Assembly: GCA_024276275.1 (NCBI GenBank)
Contig: JAJRXM010000081.1
Coordinates: forward strand, 1-64,000
Reading direction: 5' to 3'
From: Candidatus Zixiibacteriota bacterium
GTDB lineage: Bacteria; Zixibacteria; MSB-5A5; GN15; FEB-12
DNA length: 64,000 bases
Part shown: positions 46,274 to 55,313 of the stretch, in pieces
How positions within the stretch are numbered: position 1 is the first letter of the stretch
Layout of the letters: every line of letters starts with the position of its first letter
Translations under genes and position numbers: made by a program
Notes under the pieces: model-generated
What the model was told of the DNA's origin: nothing
Databases searched by the model: none
The model's input: only the letters and a program-made list of their open reading frames with translations

Positions 46274-46440
46274 CTAATTGTTTGTTTTAACCTATCCAGA
46301 TCGGGGTCGAGAATGACATTAGGGAATCCCAACGACAAGTTCAGGGCGATTTCTATACAAGAGTAATGGCGGAACCACTAAAGGATTCCGCCCTACTAGA
46401 CCGATTTTTTTCTTGCATAAAAATTGAAAATTACCATATT
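46274..46440. repeat. Possible REP/MITE-like intergenic sequence with hairpin
   Basis: This stretch after the subtilase stop is less AT-rich than its surroundings. It contains GGCGGAA (46368-46374) and TTCCGCC (46386-46392) as a hairpin. It also has ATCCCAACGA, which is repeated in inverted sense near 46530. It encodes no protein that I can support. It resembles a dispersed repeat in composition and structure, but I see only one copy in this window. Confidence 0.3.
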
Positions 46441-46450
46441 AAAGTACACT

Positions 46451-46462
46451 AGAAAGGAGGTG
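46451..46462 (+). promoter_or_regulatory. Perfect anti-SD complement (extended Shine-Dalgarno)
   Basis: AGAAAGGAGGTG is the full complement of the usual 16S rRNA 3' end (CACCUCCUUUCU), much longer than any other ribosome site in the window. It precedes a tiny ORF at 46471-46506. Confidence 0.65.
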
Positions 46463-46470
46463 GTCTGATT

Positions 46471-46506
46471 TTGAACTATAAGACATGTGAGGTGGCTGCT
46501 GCGTAG
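46471..46506 (+). CDS. Tiny ORF (11 codons), possible leader peptide
   Basis: TTG at 46471 opens MNYKTCEVAAA and stops at TAG (46504-46506). It lies 10 nt after GGAGG in the extended Shine-Dalgarno. The peptide is not enriched in one amino acid, unlike classical attenuation leaders. Support comes only from the exceptional ribosome site; the start codon is non-ATG. If translated, it could position a ribosome over the downstream hairpins. Confidence 0.35.
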   Translation: MNYKTCEVAAA

Positions 46507-46568
46507 CTGCTTTTCCAACATCTGTTTTATCGTTGGGAACCAGAGATGCAAATCCCAACAGTTTACCG
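46507..46568 (+). promoter_or_regulatory. Two mutually exclusive hairpins
   Basis: CCAAC (46515-46519) can pair with GTTGG (46532-46536). The same strand, as GTTGGGA (46532-46538), can instead pair with TCCCAAC (46553-46559). Only one can form at a time, as in attenuator or switch RNAs. The terminator follows directly. The function is inferred from layout only. Confidence 0.35.
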
Positions 46569-46597
46569 AACCCGGCTTTTATTAGTCGGGTTTTTTT
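46569..46597 (+). terminator. Intrinsic terminator upstream of the heme operon
   Basis: AACCCGGC (46569-46576), an 8-nt loop and GTCGGGTT (46585-46592) form an 8-bp stem with one G-T pair, followed by seven T. It ends the small element that begins with the extended Shine-Dalgarno, or the subtilase transcript. Confidence 0.8.
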
Positions 46598-46795
46598 ATA
46601 AGCTATAATCCCACTTATCCTATTATCTACCTTTATTTTATAATAAATATGCTAAATACTGACAAATAGTAGATTAATGTATCTATTGTGCTTTTTTTCA
46701 CAAACTATGACACAATTTTGACAATTAAACTGTTTAATAAAGTTAATTCTTATTAAACATTTAGCTGATAGCTGAGAGAGACGTAAGGAGATAAA

Positions 46796-48064
46796 ATGGA
46801 ATTTGGAATAATAGGGACTTCAATCTGGCAACAGAATATGAAACTCCTTGAAAAAATTACCATAGAACGAGATAATAAAGATGAAATCCTTAAAAATCTC
46901 AAAGAAGCATTAAACTTAGATGAACTAATTTATCTTTCTACCTGTAATAGGGTTGAAATTATTTATACAATCAATGACTCATCTCACAACAATCATATTC
47001 TGCATCGCCTTATTGATTTCTTTTTCTCAGACGGCAGCGACTTAAACTTTTTCCCAAATGACTTTTATCATTTCAGAGACAAAGAGGCGATAACACATCT
47101 TTTTAGAACTGTCTCCTCTTTGGAATCTTTAGTCGTCGGCGAAACTCAAATAACCGGTCAGTTTAAAGATGCCTATCAAGATGCTCTCGCCAAAGGACAT
47201 GTAGGTTTTTATTTACATACGCTTGCCGATGAAGCTCTTACTGTAGCTAAAAAAATTAAAAGAGAAACAACAATCGGCAGCGGACATCAATCAATGGCAT
47301 CACTTGCTGTACAAGAGATTAAAAATCATCTGCATAATCAAAAAGAGAAAACAATTGCTTTAGTCGGTGCCGGTGAAATGACCGGTAAATTCGCCAAATA
47401 CATCACAAAAGATAAACTCGGTAAAATTTTATTTGTAAATAGGTCAATTGAAAAAGCAGAAAAGTTCGCAAAAGAATTTAACGGCACCTCTGTCTCTTTG
47501 GAAGACTTTAAAAAAGCTCCTCAAAAAGTCAACGTGATAGCATCATCAACGGCATGTAAACACGCTATTTTTGATTCAGATTTTATTGAAAAACTTCCAC
47601 AAACTGATCAACCTGTATTAGCGATAGACTTAGCTATACCCCGCGATTTTTCTGATGATATCGACACAAACAAAAATATAAAACTTGTCGATATCCCCGC
47701 ATTAAAAAGTAAAGCAAACGGTAATCTCCGCAAGAAGTTTGTAGAAGCAGGCAAAGCAAATAATATTATCCGAGAATCTGTATATAAATTTGTTAGCAAC
47801 CAGCTGGAAGTATCAATCAAACCGATTTTCCATTCTTCTTTTAAAGAATCAATTCAGCTGGCACATAATGCCTTAGATGACCTATTTAAGAAGAAAGTAA
47901 CATCGCTACAAGATGATGACAAAAATGCGATTAAAAATTTAGTAACAAAACTTATAAGTAACGCATCATTTCAGCCGTCTAAAGTTCTCTCAGAAAAGAT
48001 GGCACAGGCAAAAACAAATTTAAACTTTGAAAAAATTCATAACAAAGACAAGGAAAAAGTATGA
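46796..48064 (+). CDS. hemA: Glutamyl-tRNA reductase
   Basis: First committed step of C5-pathway tetrapyrrole synthesis: glutamyl-tRNA to glutamate-1-semialdehyde. The catalytic cysteine lies in LIYLSTCNRVEIIYTI. SLVVGETQITGQFKDAY and the NADPH-binding IALVGAGEMTGKFAKYI are conserved. It is 422 residues long. AAGGAGATAAA precedes the ATG at 46796. It heads a nine-gene heme operon; the stop overlaps the hemC start by 4 bp (ATGA). Confidence 0.95.
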   Translation: MEFGIIGTSIWQQNMKLLEKITIERDNKDEILKNLKEALNLDELIYLSTCNRVEIIYTINDSSHNNHILHRLIDFFFSDGSDLNFFPNDFYHFRDKEAITHLFRTVSSLESLVVGETQITGQFKDAYQDALAKGHVGFYLHTLADEALTVAKKIKRETTIGSGHQSMASLAVQEIKNHLHNQKEKTIALVGAGEMTGKFAKYITKDKLGKILFVNRSIEKAEKFAKEFNGTSVSLEDFKKAPQKVNVIASSTACKHAIFDSDFIEKLPQTDQPVLAIDLAIPRDFSDDIDTNKNIKLVDIPALKSKANGNLRKKFVEAGKANNIIRESVYKFVSNQLEVSIKPIFHSSFKESIQLAHNALDDLFKKKVTSLQDDDKNAIKNLVTKLISNASFQPSKVLSEKMAQAKTNLNFEKIHNKDKEKV

Positions 48065-48987
48065 GCAGTCAACATCTTGTCATAGGTTCCAGAGGTTCAG
48101 ACCTAGCTTTGTATCAGGCTAACTTTATAAAAAAAATACTAACCGAACAATTACATTGTACCGTTGAAATAAAAATTATCAAAACTACCGGTGATAAGAT
48201 TGATACTATTTCGTTCGATAAAATGGAAGGAAAAGGTTTTTTCACAAAAGAATTAGAAGAAGCCTTACTCAATAAAGAGATTGATCTGGCAGTACACTCA
48301 CTAAAAGACTTAATGACAGTCCAACCTCCATCACTAAAGCTTGGTGCTGTCGGTTATCGTGCCGACAGACGTGAGCTGTTACTGATAAAAAAAGATTCAA
48401 CAACCGAAAACGGAATCATTCCTGTAATAGACGGCGGAGTTATCGGGACATCATCCAATCGTCGTAAATGTCAAATAGCCTATTACAATAGCAAACTTGA
48501 GATAAAAGATTTACGCGGTAATGTGCCTACCAGAATCAACAAACTTCGTGACGGTCAATACGATGCTATCATGATTGCTGCTGCCGGAGTTAAACGATTG
48601 GAACTTAATGTTTCCGACTTGACTGTACTTGAATTAGATTCTGAAATTTTTATTCCTGCTCCTGCTCAGGGTATTTTAGGTATTCAAATTCGAGATGATA
48701 ACCCTGAAGTAGAAGCGGTCATTTCTCAAATGAATGACACAAACGATTTCAAAGCTGCCGCATTAGAACGTGGACTTTTAGCTAAATATGATTCCGGTTG
48801 TTCTCTGCCGCTTGGAGTTTTTTCAGAAATATCAGGAAATACTTTTAATCTCAAAGCAATACTTGGAGTTTCTGAAAATGAACAATGGGTCGGTCTTAAG
48901 AAGATTTCTATTACCGGCACAAGTATTGAAGATGTAATTGATAACGCTTTTGAAGAACTAAAAGCAGGGAAAGTATGCTCAAGCTAG
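48061..48987 (+). CDS. hemC: Hydroxymethylbilane synthase (porphobilinogen deaminase)
   Basis: Polymerises four porphobilinogen units. The N-terminal VIGSRGSDLALYQANFIKKI, VHSLKDLMTV, the LRGNVPTRINKLRDGQYDAI loop and the dipyrromethane-cofactor cysteine in KYDSGCSLPLGVFSE are intact. It is 308 residues long, normal for the family. It overlaps hemD by 13 bp, which implies translational coupling. Confidence 0.95.
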   Translation: MSSQHLVIGSRGSDLALYQANFIKKILTEQLHCTVEIKIIKTTGDKIDTISFDKMEGKGFFTKELEEALLNKEIDLAVHSLKDLMTVQPPSLKLGAVGYRADRRELLLIKKDSTTENGIIPVIDGGVIGTSSNRRKCQIAYYNSKLEIKDLRGNVPTRINKLRDGQYDAIMIAAAGVKRLELNVSDLTVLELDSEIFIPAPAQGILGIQIRDDNPEVEAVISQMNDTNDFKAAALERGLLAKYDSGCSLPLGVFSEISGNTFNLKAILGVSENEQWVGLKKISITGTSIEDVIDNAFEELKAGKVCSS

Positions 48988-49670
48988 GTATTACCAGAGA
49001 TGCAAAACAATTAGTTTTATTAAAACAAGAAGCAGATAAAAGAGATATAGATATAATTCCTCTTCCTGTTATCAAAACAAAATCGCTTATTACAGCAGAA
49101 AATCAAATCCCTGACCTGCAAGATTTTGATTGGCTCTTTTTTTCTTCTGCTAACGGAGTTCATGTTTTTTTTGAGTATCTTGATAAACAGCTTCTCCCTC
49201 ATTCTATAAAGATTGCCGTAGTAGGAAATAAGACAGCCGATGCTATCAAATCGTATGGAATTGATACTCATTTCCAACCGACAAAAGCATACGGAAAAAA
49301 TCTCTTTGGCGAATTTAAAGAGATGTACAACAATGAACCTTTACGGATTTTATATCTCAGAGCTGAAGAGATTAACTATGACCCTCGAGATTTATTTTTT
49401 ATCTCTACCATTGATTATTTTGAGATTAATTGTTATAAATCTGAAGAAAATGCGGTTAACAAATCAGATATTGAAAAACTAACTGAGTCTGATTATTTAT
49501 TGTTTACTGCCCCCTCAACTGTATCATCTTATGAAAACCAGTTTGGAAAGCCAAAAGCAAAATTAATAGCTATAGGCAATACAACAAAAGATGCTATAGA
49601 ACATAATAATTGGAAAACAGAAATTATTTTAGATAAACCTGAGATAGACAAAGTCCTGGAGTATATATAA
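48975..49670 (+). CDS. hemD: Uroporphyrinogen-III synthase
   Basis: Closes hydroxymethylbilane to uroporphyrinogen III. It is 231 residues long, with low conservation as usual for HemD. Typical segments are FDWLFFSSANGVHVFFEYL, IAVVGNKTADAIKSYGI and LIAIGNTTKDAIEHNNW. The position between hemC and hemB confirms it. The ATG of hemB overlaps its TAA. Confidence 0.9.
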   Translation: MLKLGITRDAKQLVLLKQEADKRDIDIIPLPVIKTKSLITAENQIPDLQDFDWLFFSSANGVHVFFEYLDKQLLPHSIKIAVVGNKTADAIKSYGIDTHFQPTKAYGKNLFGEFKEMYNNEPLRILYLRAEEINYDPRDLFFISTIDYFEINCYKSEENAVNKSDIEKLTESDYLLFTAPSTVSSYENQFGKPKAKLIAIGNTTKDAIEHNNWKTEIILDKPEIDKVLEYI

Positions 49671-50650
49671 TGGAATTATTCTCACGTCCTCGACGCTTAC
49701 GGCAAAATAGTTTAACCCGTGAACTGACTGCCGAAACAACACTCAATGTAAATCGGTTGATACAACCGTATTTTGTTTGCGACGGCAAGAATGTAAAAGA
49801 TGAAATAAACGGTCTCCCCGGTATTTTCCGTGAGTCTGTAGACTCGTTAACAAAAACTATCGAATCAGATTTAAAACTCGGTATAAATAACATCATGTTG
49901 TTTGGTGTAACCGACAGAAAAGATGCCTTGGCAACATCTGCATCTGATGAAAAAAACCCTGTAATACAAGCAATTAAAGAACTCAAAAAACAGTTTGGAA
50001 ACGATTTGCTCATCGGCGCGGATGTTTGCTTATGTGCCTATACTGACACAGGTCATTGTGGTGTTACCGAACATGATGTGATAAACAATGATAAGTCAGC
50101 AGAAATACTTTCGCTCATGGCCTTGCGACTGGCCGAGTCCGGATGTGACATAGTAGCACCCTCTGACATGATGGATGGGCGAGTCGGAGCAATTCGAGCT
50201 ACTCTTGAAAAAAATGACTTCAAAGATACCCTCATCATGGCATACACAGCAAAGTACTCTTCCTCTTATTATGGTCCTTTCAGAAATGCTGCCAACTCTG
50301 CTCCGGGTAAAGGTGACCGCAAAGGCTACCAGATGGATTTCAGAAATCGTTCTGAAGCAATGACAGAGCTTGAACTGGATGAAGCCGAAGGTGCTGATAT
50401 TGTCATGGTCAAACCTGCCATGGCATATCTTGATATAATCTCAGATTTCAAACAGAACACATCTCTACCGATAGCAGCATACAATGTGTCCGGAGAATAC
50501 ACTGCTGTAAAACTATTAGTTAAAGAAAATTTAGCAGATGAAAATATTATGGTTATCGAAAATCTTACCGCTATAACAAGAGCGGGAGCATCGATAATCC
50601 TTACCTATCACCTTCGTGATATTTTAGAAAACGGATGGCATAATGCTTAA
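49670..50650 (+). CDS. hemB: Porphobilinogen synthase (delta-aminolevulinic acid dehydratase)
   Basis: Condenses two 5-aminolevulinate molecules. The zinc-type active site cysteines are in [15 protein letters not shown]. The two Schiff-base lysines are in [15 protein letters not shown] and [14 protein letters not shown]. It is 326 residues long, the family norm. It overlaps hemD and hemL by a few bases. Confidence 0.95.
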   Translation: MELFSRPRRLRQNSLTRELTAETTLNVNRLIQPYFVCDGKNVKDEINGLPGIFRESVDSLTKTIESDLKLGINNIMLFGVTDRKDALATSASDEKNPVIQAIKELKKQFGNDLLIGADVCLCAYTDTGHCGVTEHDVINNDKSAEILSLMALRLAESGCDIVAPSDMMDGRVGAIRATLEKNDFKDTLIMAYTAKYSSSYYGPFRNAANSAPGKGDRKGYQMDFRNRSEAMTELELDEAEGADIVMVKPAMAYLDIISDFKQNTSLPIAAYNVSGEYTAVKLLVKENLADENIMVIENLTAITRAGASIILTYHLRDILENGWHNA

Positions 50651-51941
50651 AACAGATAAATCACAAGAAATTATTAGAAAAGCTGAAAAAGTTATACCTG
50701 CAGGAGTAAACTCTCCTGTTCGTGCTTTTCATTCAGTTGGTGGAGTTCCACGTATTATCAAAAAGGGTGAAGGTGCTTTTCTTACCGATGTTGATGATAA
50801 TGCATATATAGATTTCTCTGCCTCCTGGGGACCGCTTATTTTAGGACATGCCGACAAGGATGTTGTCAAAGCGGTTCAGGACCAATGTGAAAACGGCATG
50901 ACCTACGGTACCTCAACAGAACATGAATTGAATTTAGCCCAGTTTATTGTTGATAATGTCGAACCGGTTGAGAAAATCCGTTTTGTTTCATCGGGAACCG
51001 AAGCAGTCATGTCGGCAATCAGACTCGCAAGAGGATTTACCGAAAGAGATTTGATATTAAAATTTGAAGGTTGCTACCATGGACATTCAGATCATTTGTT
51101 AGTATCAGCAGGTTAAGGATTGGCAACATTTGGGACACCTTCTTCAGCAGGAGTCCCCGAATCAATTACTTCTCAAACTGCTGTACTTCCTTTAGACGAT
51201 GAAGAAGCTCTTGAAAACTTTTTTGCAGAACATGGAGATAAGCTTGCCGCTGTAATTATCGAGGGTATCCCTGCCAACAACGGACTACTGATACAGCGTC
51301 ATGATTATATCAGATTAATCAGAGCTTTGACAGAAAAACATGGAGCTTTGATGATTTTCGATGAGGTCATTACCGGTTTTAGATTAGGCTTGGGAGGTGC
51401 TGCTGCATATTACGGTATCACACCTGACTTATTGACCTATGGAAAAAGTATCGGCGGAGGAATGCCTGTTGGTGCCTTTGGAGGTAGAGCCGAGATCATG
51501 GATATGCTATCACCATTGGGTCCTGTCTACCAAGCAGGTACACTCTCGGGTAATCCTTTGGCTATGGTAGCAGGTTATACTACTTTAAAAAAACTAGAAG
51601 ACGGTAAAATTTATAAAGAGCTTGAAGAAAAGAACAGACGATTTGTAACCGACATCACTGAACAACTCAGAGATTGCAAAGTAAACATTGCCGGGGTAGC
51701 ATCTATTTTTTGGATTGTATTTCAACCGGAACTCCCCCGTTCAGCACAAACAATAAATAACGCCGGCATTACGCACTATAACAGAATTCATGAAAAGGTT
51801 CTTAACCGAGGAATATATCTACCTCCTTCAGGTTATGAAGTATGCTTTATTTCATCGGTGCATCCTGATAATATGCTTGCCAATACCGCAAACACTCTTG
51901 CCAATATCATACGTCAGGAGGCTCACTCATGGAACAACTAA
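50643..51941 (+). pseudogene. hemL: Glutamate-1-semialdehyde 2,1-aminomutase, interrupted by in-frame TAA
   Basis: Converts glutamate-1-semialdehyde to 5-aminolevulinate with PLP. The frame of 433 codons is normal except for TAA at 51114-51116 (codon 158). The flanks read [33 protein letters not shown]. Homologues have Ser there (AGSGVATFGTP), so TCA to TAA is the simplest change. The PLP lysine in LLTYGKSIGGGMPVGAFGG lies past the stop, so a truncated product could not work. The enzyme is the only visible aminolevulinate route here, and every neighbour is intact. Error or readthrough is therefore more likely than a true loss. Confidence 0.93.
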
Positions 51942-52957
51942 ATAACAGCAACTTCATAAAAGCATGCTACGGTAAAAATGACAGCTCTGTTCCTATTTGG
52001 ATAATGCGACAGGCAGGACGGTACCTTCCGGAATATCTTGAGGTACGTTCCAAGGCAACTTTCAAAGAACTTTGCCAATCCCCCGAGCTCATAACAAAAG
52101 TAGTCAAACAGCCGATTGACCGATTTAATCTTGATGCTGCTATATTGTTTTCTGATATTCTAACATTTTTAGACCCTTTGGGTGCCTCTGTATCTTTTCC
52201 TGATAACGGCGGTCCAAAAATAGCCGACCCTATAACAACTCCTGATGATTTACAAAAGTTGCATGACTTTGATATTGCTAAAGAACTAGCATTTTCTCTT
52301 AACGGAATCAAAGCTATCAAAAAAGCATTACCTCAAACACCATTGATAGGTTTTGCAGGTTCCCCCTTCACGATTTCCTGTTACTTAATAGAAGGACAAG
52401 GTTCAAAATCTTTTGATAAACCGAAAAAGTTTTTACATCAATATCCTGATGCCGCCAATCAACTTTTTGACATGCTTGCTGATATTACCGGAAGATATTT
52501 GAATGAACAGATTAAAGCAGGTGCCGATTGTGTGCAGTTGTTTGGAAGCTGGGACGGTATTTTATCCAGAGATGATTTTTATGAGTTTACGGTAAAACCT
52601 GCCAATAAGATTTTCGGACAGTTAAAAGATAAAAATGTACCTCGTATTATGTTTGTAAACAATGCCGCTCCATATCTTGATTTAATAAATGAAATTGATT
52701 GTGAAGTAGTCGGTATCGACTACCGGATGGATATCAACCAAGCGGCATCTGTGTTACAGAATAAATCCGTACAAGGAAATTTAGACCCGTCTGTTTTATT
52801 CGGTTCACCTGAACACGTTAAAGAAAAAACATTACGGCAATTACAAAACTTTGAAAATCTTGATAGACTGATATTTAACTTAGGACATGGAATTCAACCG
52901 AAAACACCGATTGAATCGGTTCAAACGGTTGTGGAAACTGTACAAAATTATAGGTGA
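51929..52957 (+). CDS. hemE: Uroporphyrinogen decarboxylase
   Basis: Decarboxylates uroporphyrinogen III to coproporphyrinogen III. The N-terminal signature PIWIMRQAGRYLPEYLEVRS, the active-site Asp in AAILFSDILTFLDPLG, and GFAGSPFTISCYLIEG are present. So is the C-terminal FNLGHGIQPKTPIESVQ. It is 342 residues long. It overlaps the end of hemL by 13 bp. Confidence 0.95.
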   Translation: MEQLNNSNFIKACYGKNDSSVPIWIMRQAGRYLPEYLEVRSKATFKELCQSPELITKVVKQPIDRFNLDAAILFSDILTFLDPLGASVSFPDNGGPKIADPITTPDDLQKLHDFDIAKELAFSLNGIKAIKKALPQTPLIGFAGSPFTISCYLIEGQGSKSFDKPKKFLHQYPDAANQLFDMLADITGRYLNEQIKAGADCVQLFGSWDGILSRDDFYEFTVKPANKIFGQLKDKNVPRIMFVNNAAPYLDLINEIDCEVVGIDYRMDINQAASVLQNKSVQGNLDPSVLFGSPEHVKEKTLRQLQNFENLDRLIFNLGHGIQPKTPIESVQTVVETVQNYR

Positions 52958-52962
52958 AAACT

Positions 52963-54360
52963 ATGAGCAATACTACACAAGCTACCTCAATTCCTATTGA
53001 ACTTCTGAGGAAATATGACCGCCCGGGACCACGATATACAAGCTATCCGACCGCACCTGTTTGGTCTGATACAGTAGGTAAAGATGCATACATTACAGCA
53101 TTACAAAATGCCTCGAGTAGAAAAGATGAACCGTTTGCTATTTATTGTCATATTCCCTTTTGTGAGTGCCGATGTTATTATTGTGGATGTAATACCGTTA
53201 TCACTCGGAACTCAAAAAGAGTTCGTCAGTATATCGACACACTAATGAAAGAAATAGAAATAACATCAGGACATTTACAAAATCGAAAAGTTGTAAACCA
53301 ATTACATTTCGGAGGCGGTACTCCGACATATTTAACAATCGAACAGTTTAATGAGATATTAGACTCCCTCGAAAAACACTTTATGTTTACAGAAGATTGC
53401 GAAAAATCAATTGAGATTGACCCCAGGGTAACATCCAACGAACAGATAGCAGCACTGGTTAATCGCGGATTTAATCGTATCTCTATGGGTGTACAGGATT
53501 TTGATGATGACGTACAAAAGGCAATCGGAAGAATCCAATCGTATGATTTGGTAAAAGAGAAAGTTGATTTTTGCAAGTCTTTAAAATTCGAGGGAGTAAA
53601 TATCGATTTAATCTACGGACTTCCGAAACAGACTGTTGAAAGTTTTACAAAAACTCTCACAAAAGCTATTTCGTTACACCCTGACAGAGTTGCTCTTTAT
53701 AGCTTTGCCTATCTCCCCTCTGTTAAAGCAAACCAGATGAAAATCATTGAATCAGAGCTTCCTGTAACAGAAGATAAATATAAGCTCTTTGCGTTAGCTA
53801 TAGAAATGTTTACTGATGCGGGATATTTACAAATAGGCATGGATCACTTTGCCTTACCGAATGATGAGCTTACTATCGCTCAAAACGACGGAAGATTACA
53901 TCGTAATTTCATGGGGTACACAGTACAGGCTTCACCTGAAATGGTAGGCTTCGGAATGTCATCAATCGGATATATTGATAATTCTTTTTTCCAATCGCAT
54001 TCTACTCTTTCTAAATATATCGATGCTATTGAGAATTCCGAACTTCCTATTTTTCGCGGTATGATACTTAATAAGGATGATCTTATTTGCCAATACGTTA
54101 TTAGTTCATTGATGTGCAATTTTAGATTGAATTTTGGTGATTTTAAAAAGAAATTCAATATATCGTATCATGATTATTTCTATGAAGAACACAAATTGCT
54201 CACAGAATTTATTAATGATAATTTCATAGAGACACAAAATGACGGATTAATAATAACATCTGTCGGGCGCACTTTTATTCGTAATATAGCTATGGTTTTT
54301 GATACATATTTAAATAAAGCCGGTAATAAGAAAAAACCTACTTTTTCAAGAACAATTTAA
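52963..54360 (+). CDS. hemN: Oxygen-independent coproporphyrinogen III dehydrogenase
   Basis: A radical SAM enzyme that decarboxylates coproporphyrinogen III without oxygen. The 4Fe-4S motif is YCHIPFCECRCYYCGCNT. The HemN-type start LLRKYDRPGPRYTSYPTAP and the C-terminal GMDHFALPNDELTIAQNDGR, HRNFMGYTVQ are diagnostic for true HemN rather than HemW. It is 465 residues from the ATG at 52963; an in-frame GTG at 52954 overlaps hemE and is less likely. Confidence 0.95.
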   Translation: MSNTTQATSIPIELLRKYDRPGPRYTSYPTAPVWSDTVGKDAYITALQNASSRKDEPFAIYCHIPFCECRCYYCGCNTVITRNSKRVRQYIDTLMKEIEITSGHLQNRKVVNQLHFGGGTPTYLTIEQFNEILDSLEKHFMFTEDCEKSIEIDPRVTSNEQIAALVNRGFNRISMGVQDFDDDVQKAIGRIQSYDLVKEKVDFCKSLKFEGVNIDLIYGLPKQTVESFTKTLTKAISLHPDRVALYSFAYLPSVKANQMKIIESELPVTEDKYKLFALAIEMFTDAGYLQIGMDHFALPNDELTIAQNDGRLHRNFMGYTVQASPEMVGFGMSSIGYIDNSFFQSHSTLSKYIDAIENSELPIFRGMILNKDDLICQYVISSLMCNFRLNFGDFKKKFNISYHDYFYEEHKLLTEFINDNFIETQNDGLIITSVGRTFIRNIAMVFDTYLNKAGNKKKPTFSRTI

Positions 54361-54368
54361 GAGGTCGT

Positions 54369-55313
54369 ATGGCAACATTTGAGTCTGATAAAACATGTGT
54401 GATTTTACTGGGAATGGGCGGACCGGATTCTCTTGATGATATAAAACAATTTTTATTTAATATTTTTTCCGACCGTGAGATTATTCGATTACCCGGTGGT
54501 TCTTTATTTCAAAAACCGTTTGCAAAACTTATCAGTCGATTACGATATAAAAAAGTCCAACATAATTATAGTCTCATTGGCGGTTCTTCTCCACTGTTAA
54601 ATTGGACTCATTCTCAAAAAGATCATCTTGAATTTATCATTTCCCCGATTCATTCTCCGTTTGATGTTTTTATAGGCATGAGATATTTTAACCCGACTAT
54701 TGAAACAGCAATTGAACAAGCCTCTTTAGCTGAATATAATAAAATTATTTTTCTTCCGATGTATCCTCAATACTGTAAAGCAACAACCGGCTCTACATTT
54801 AACGAAGTAAGTCGGGTATTAAAAAACTATCCGCACATAAAACCAATTTTCATTCAGGATTTCCACTCAAATGCTTAATACTTAAAACTTATGAAATCCT
54901 ATATAGATGACAACATACAGGAAGATGAAACACTTCTTTTTTCAGCACATTCAATACCTCAAAAATTTGTAGATGAGGGTGACCCTTATGTTACTCAAAT
55001 AGAATTTACCGCTCAAAATGTAGCTGGCAATAGAAACTATTTCTTATCATACCAAAGTAGAACCGGTCCGGTAAAATGGGTCGGCCCTGACACAGTTGAT
55101 GAAACCAAACGGCTTTTATCTGAAGGGAAAAAACTTTTTATCGTCCCTATCAGTTTTGTGTGTGACCATATAGAAACAATGTTTGAGCTTGATATAGAAT
55201 TAAAAGAACTTGTCGGTGACAATGGCAATATAAGACGAATGCCGATGTTCAATGATGACAGGAACTTTGGGGCGTTACTTGCCAATATCGTATTGGAGCA
55301 TCTCAATGACTGA
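54369..55313 (+). pseudogene. hemH: Ferrochelatase, interrupted by in-frame TAA
   Basis: Inserts Fe2+ into protoporphyrin IX. The frame spans 315 codons, the normal length, with MGGPDSLDDIKQFLFNIFSD at the start, LIGGSSPLLNWT, LPMYPQYCKATTGS and the catalytic His in LLFSAHSIPQKFV. TAA at 54876-54878 (codon 170) divides DFHSNA from YLKLMKSYID in one continuous frame. The catalytic histidine is after the stop, so truncation would abolish activity. Leu (TTA) or Ser (TCA) at this position would each be one base away. It overlaps hemY by 8 bp. Confidence 0.92.

Noticed and set aside
46719..46745. Sigma70 promoter upstream of hemA
   Set aside because: TTGACA is present at 46718-46723, but no acceptable -10 box exists at 16-18 bp spacing.
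51120..51941. Independent aminotransferase gene starting at TTG after the hemL stop
   Set aside because: It is the direct in-frame continuation of hemL including its PLP lysine; it lacks a start of its own.
54891..55313. Separate small gene encoding the second half of ferrochelatase
   Set aside because: It is in the same frame as the first half, has no ribosome binding site of its own, and the sum equals one normal HemH.
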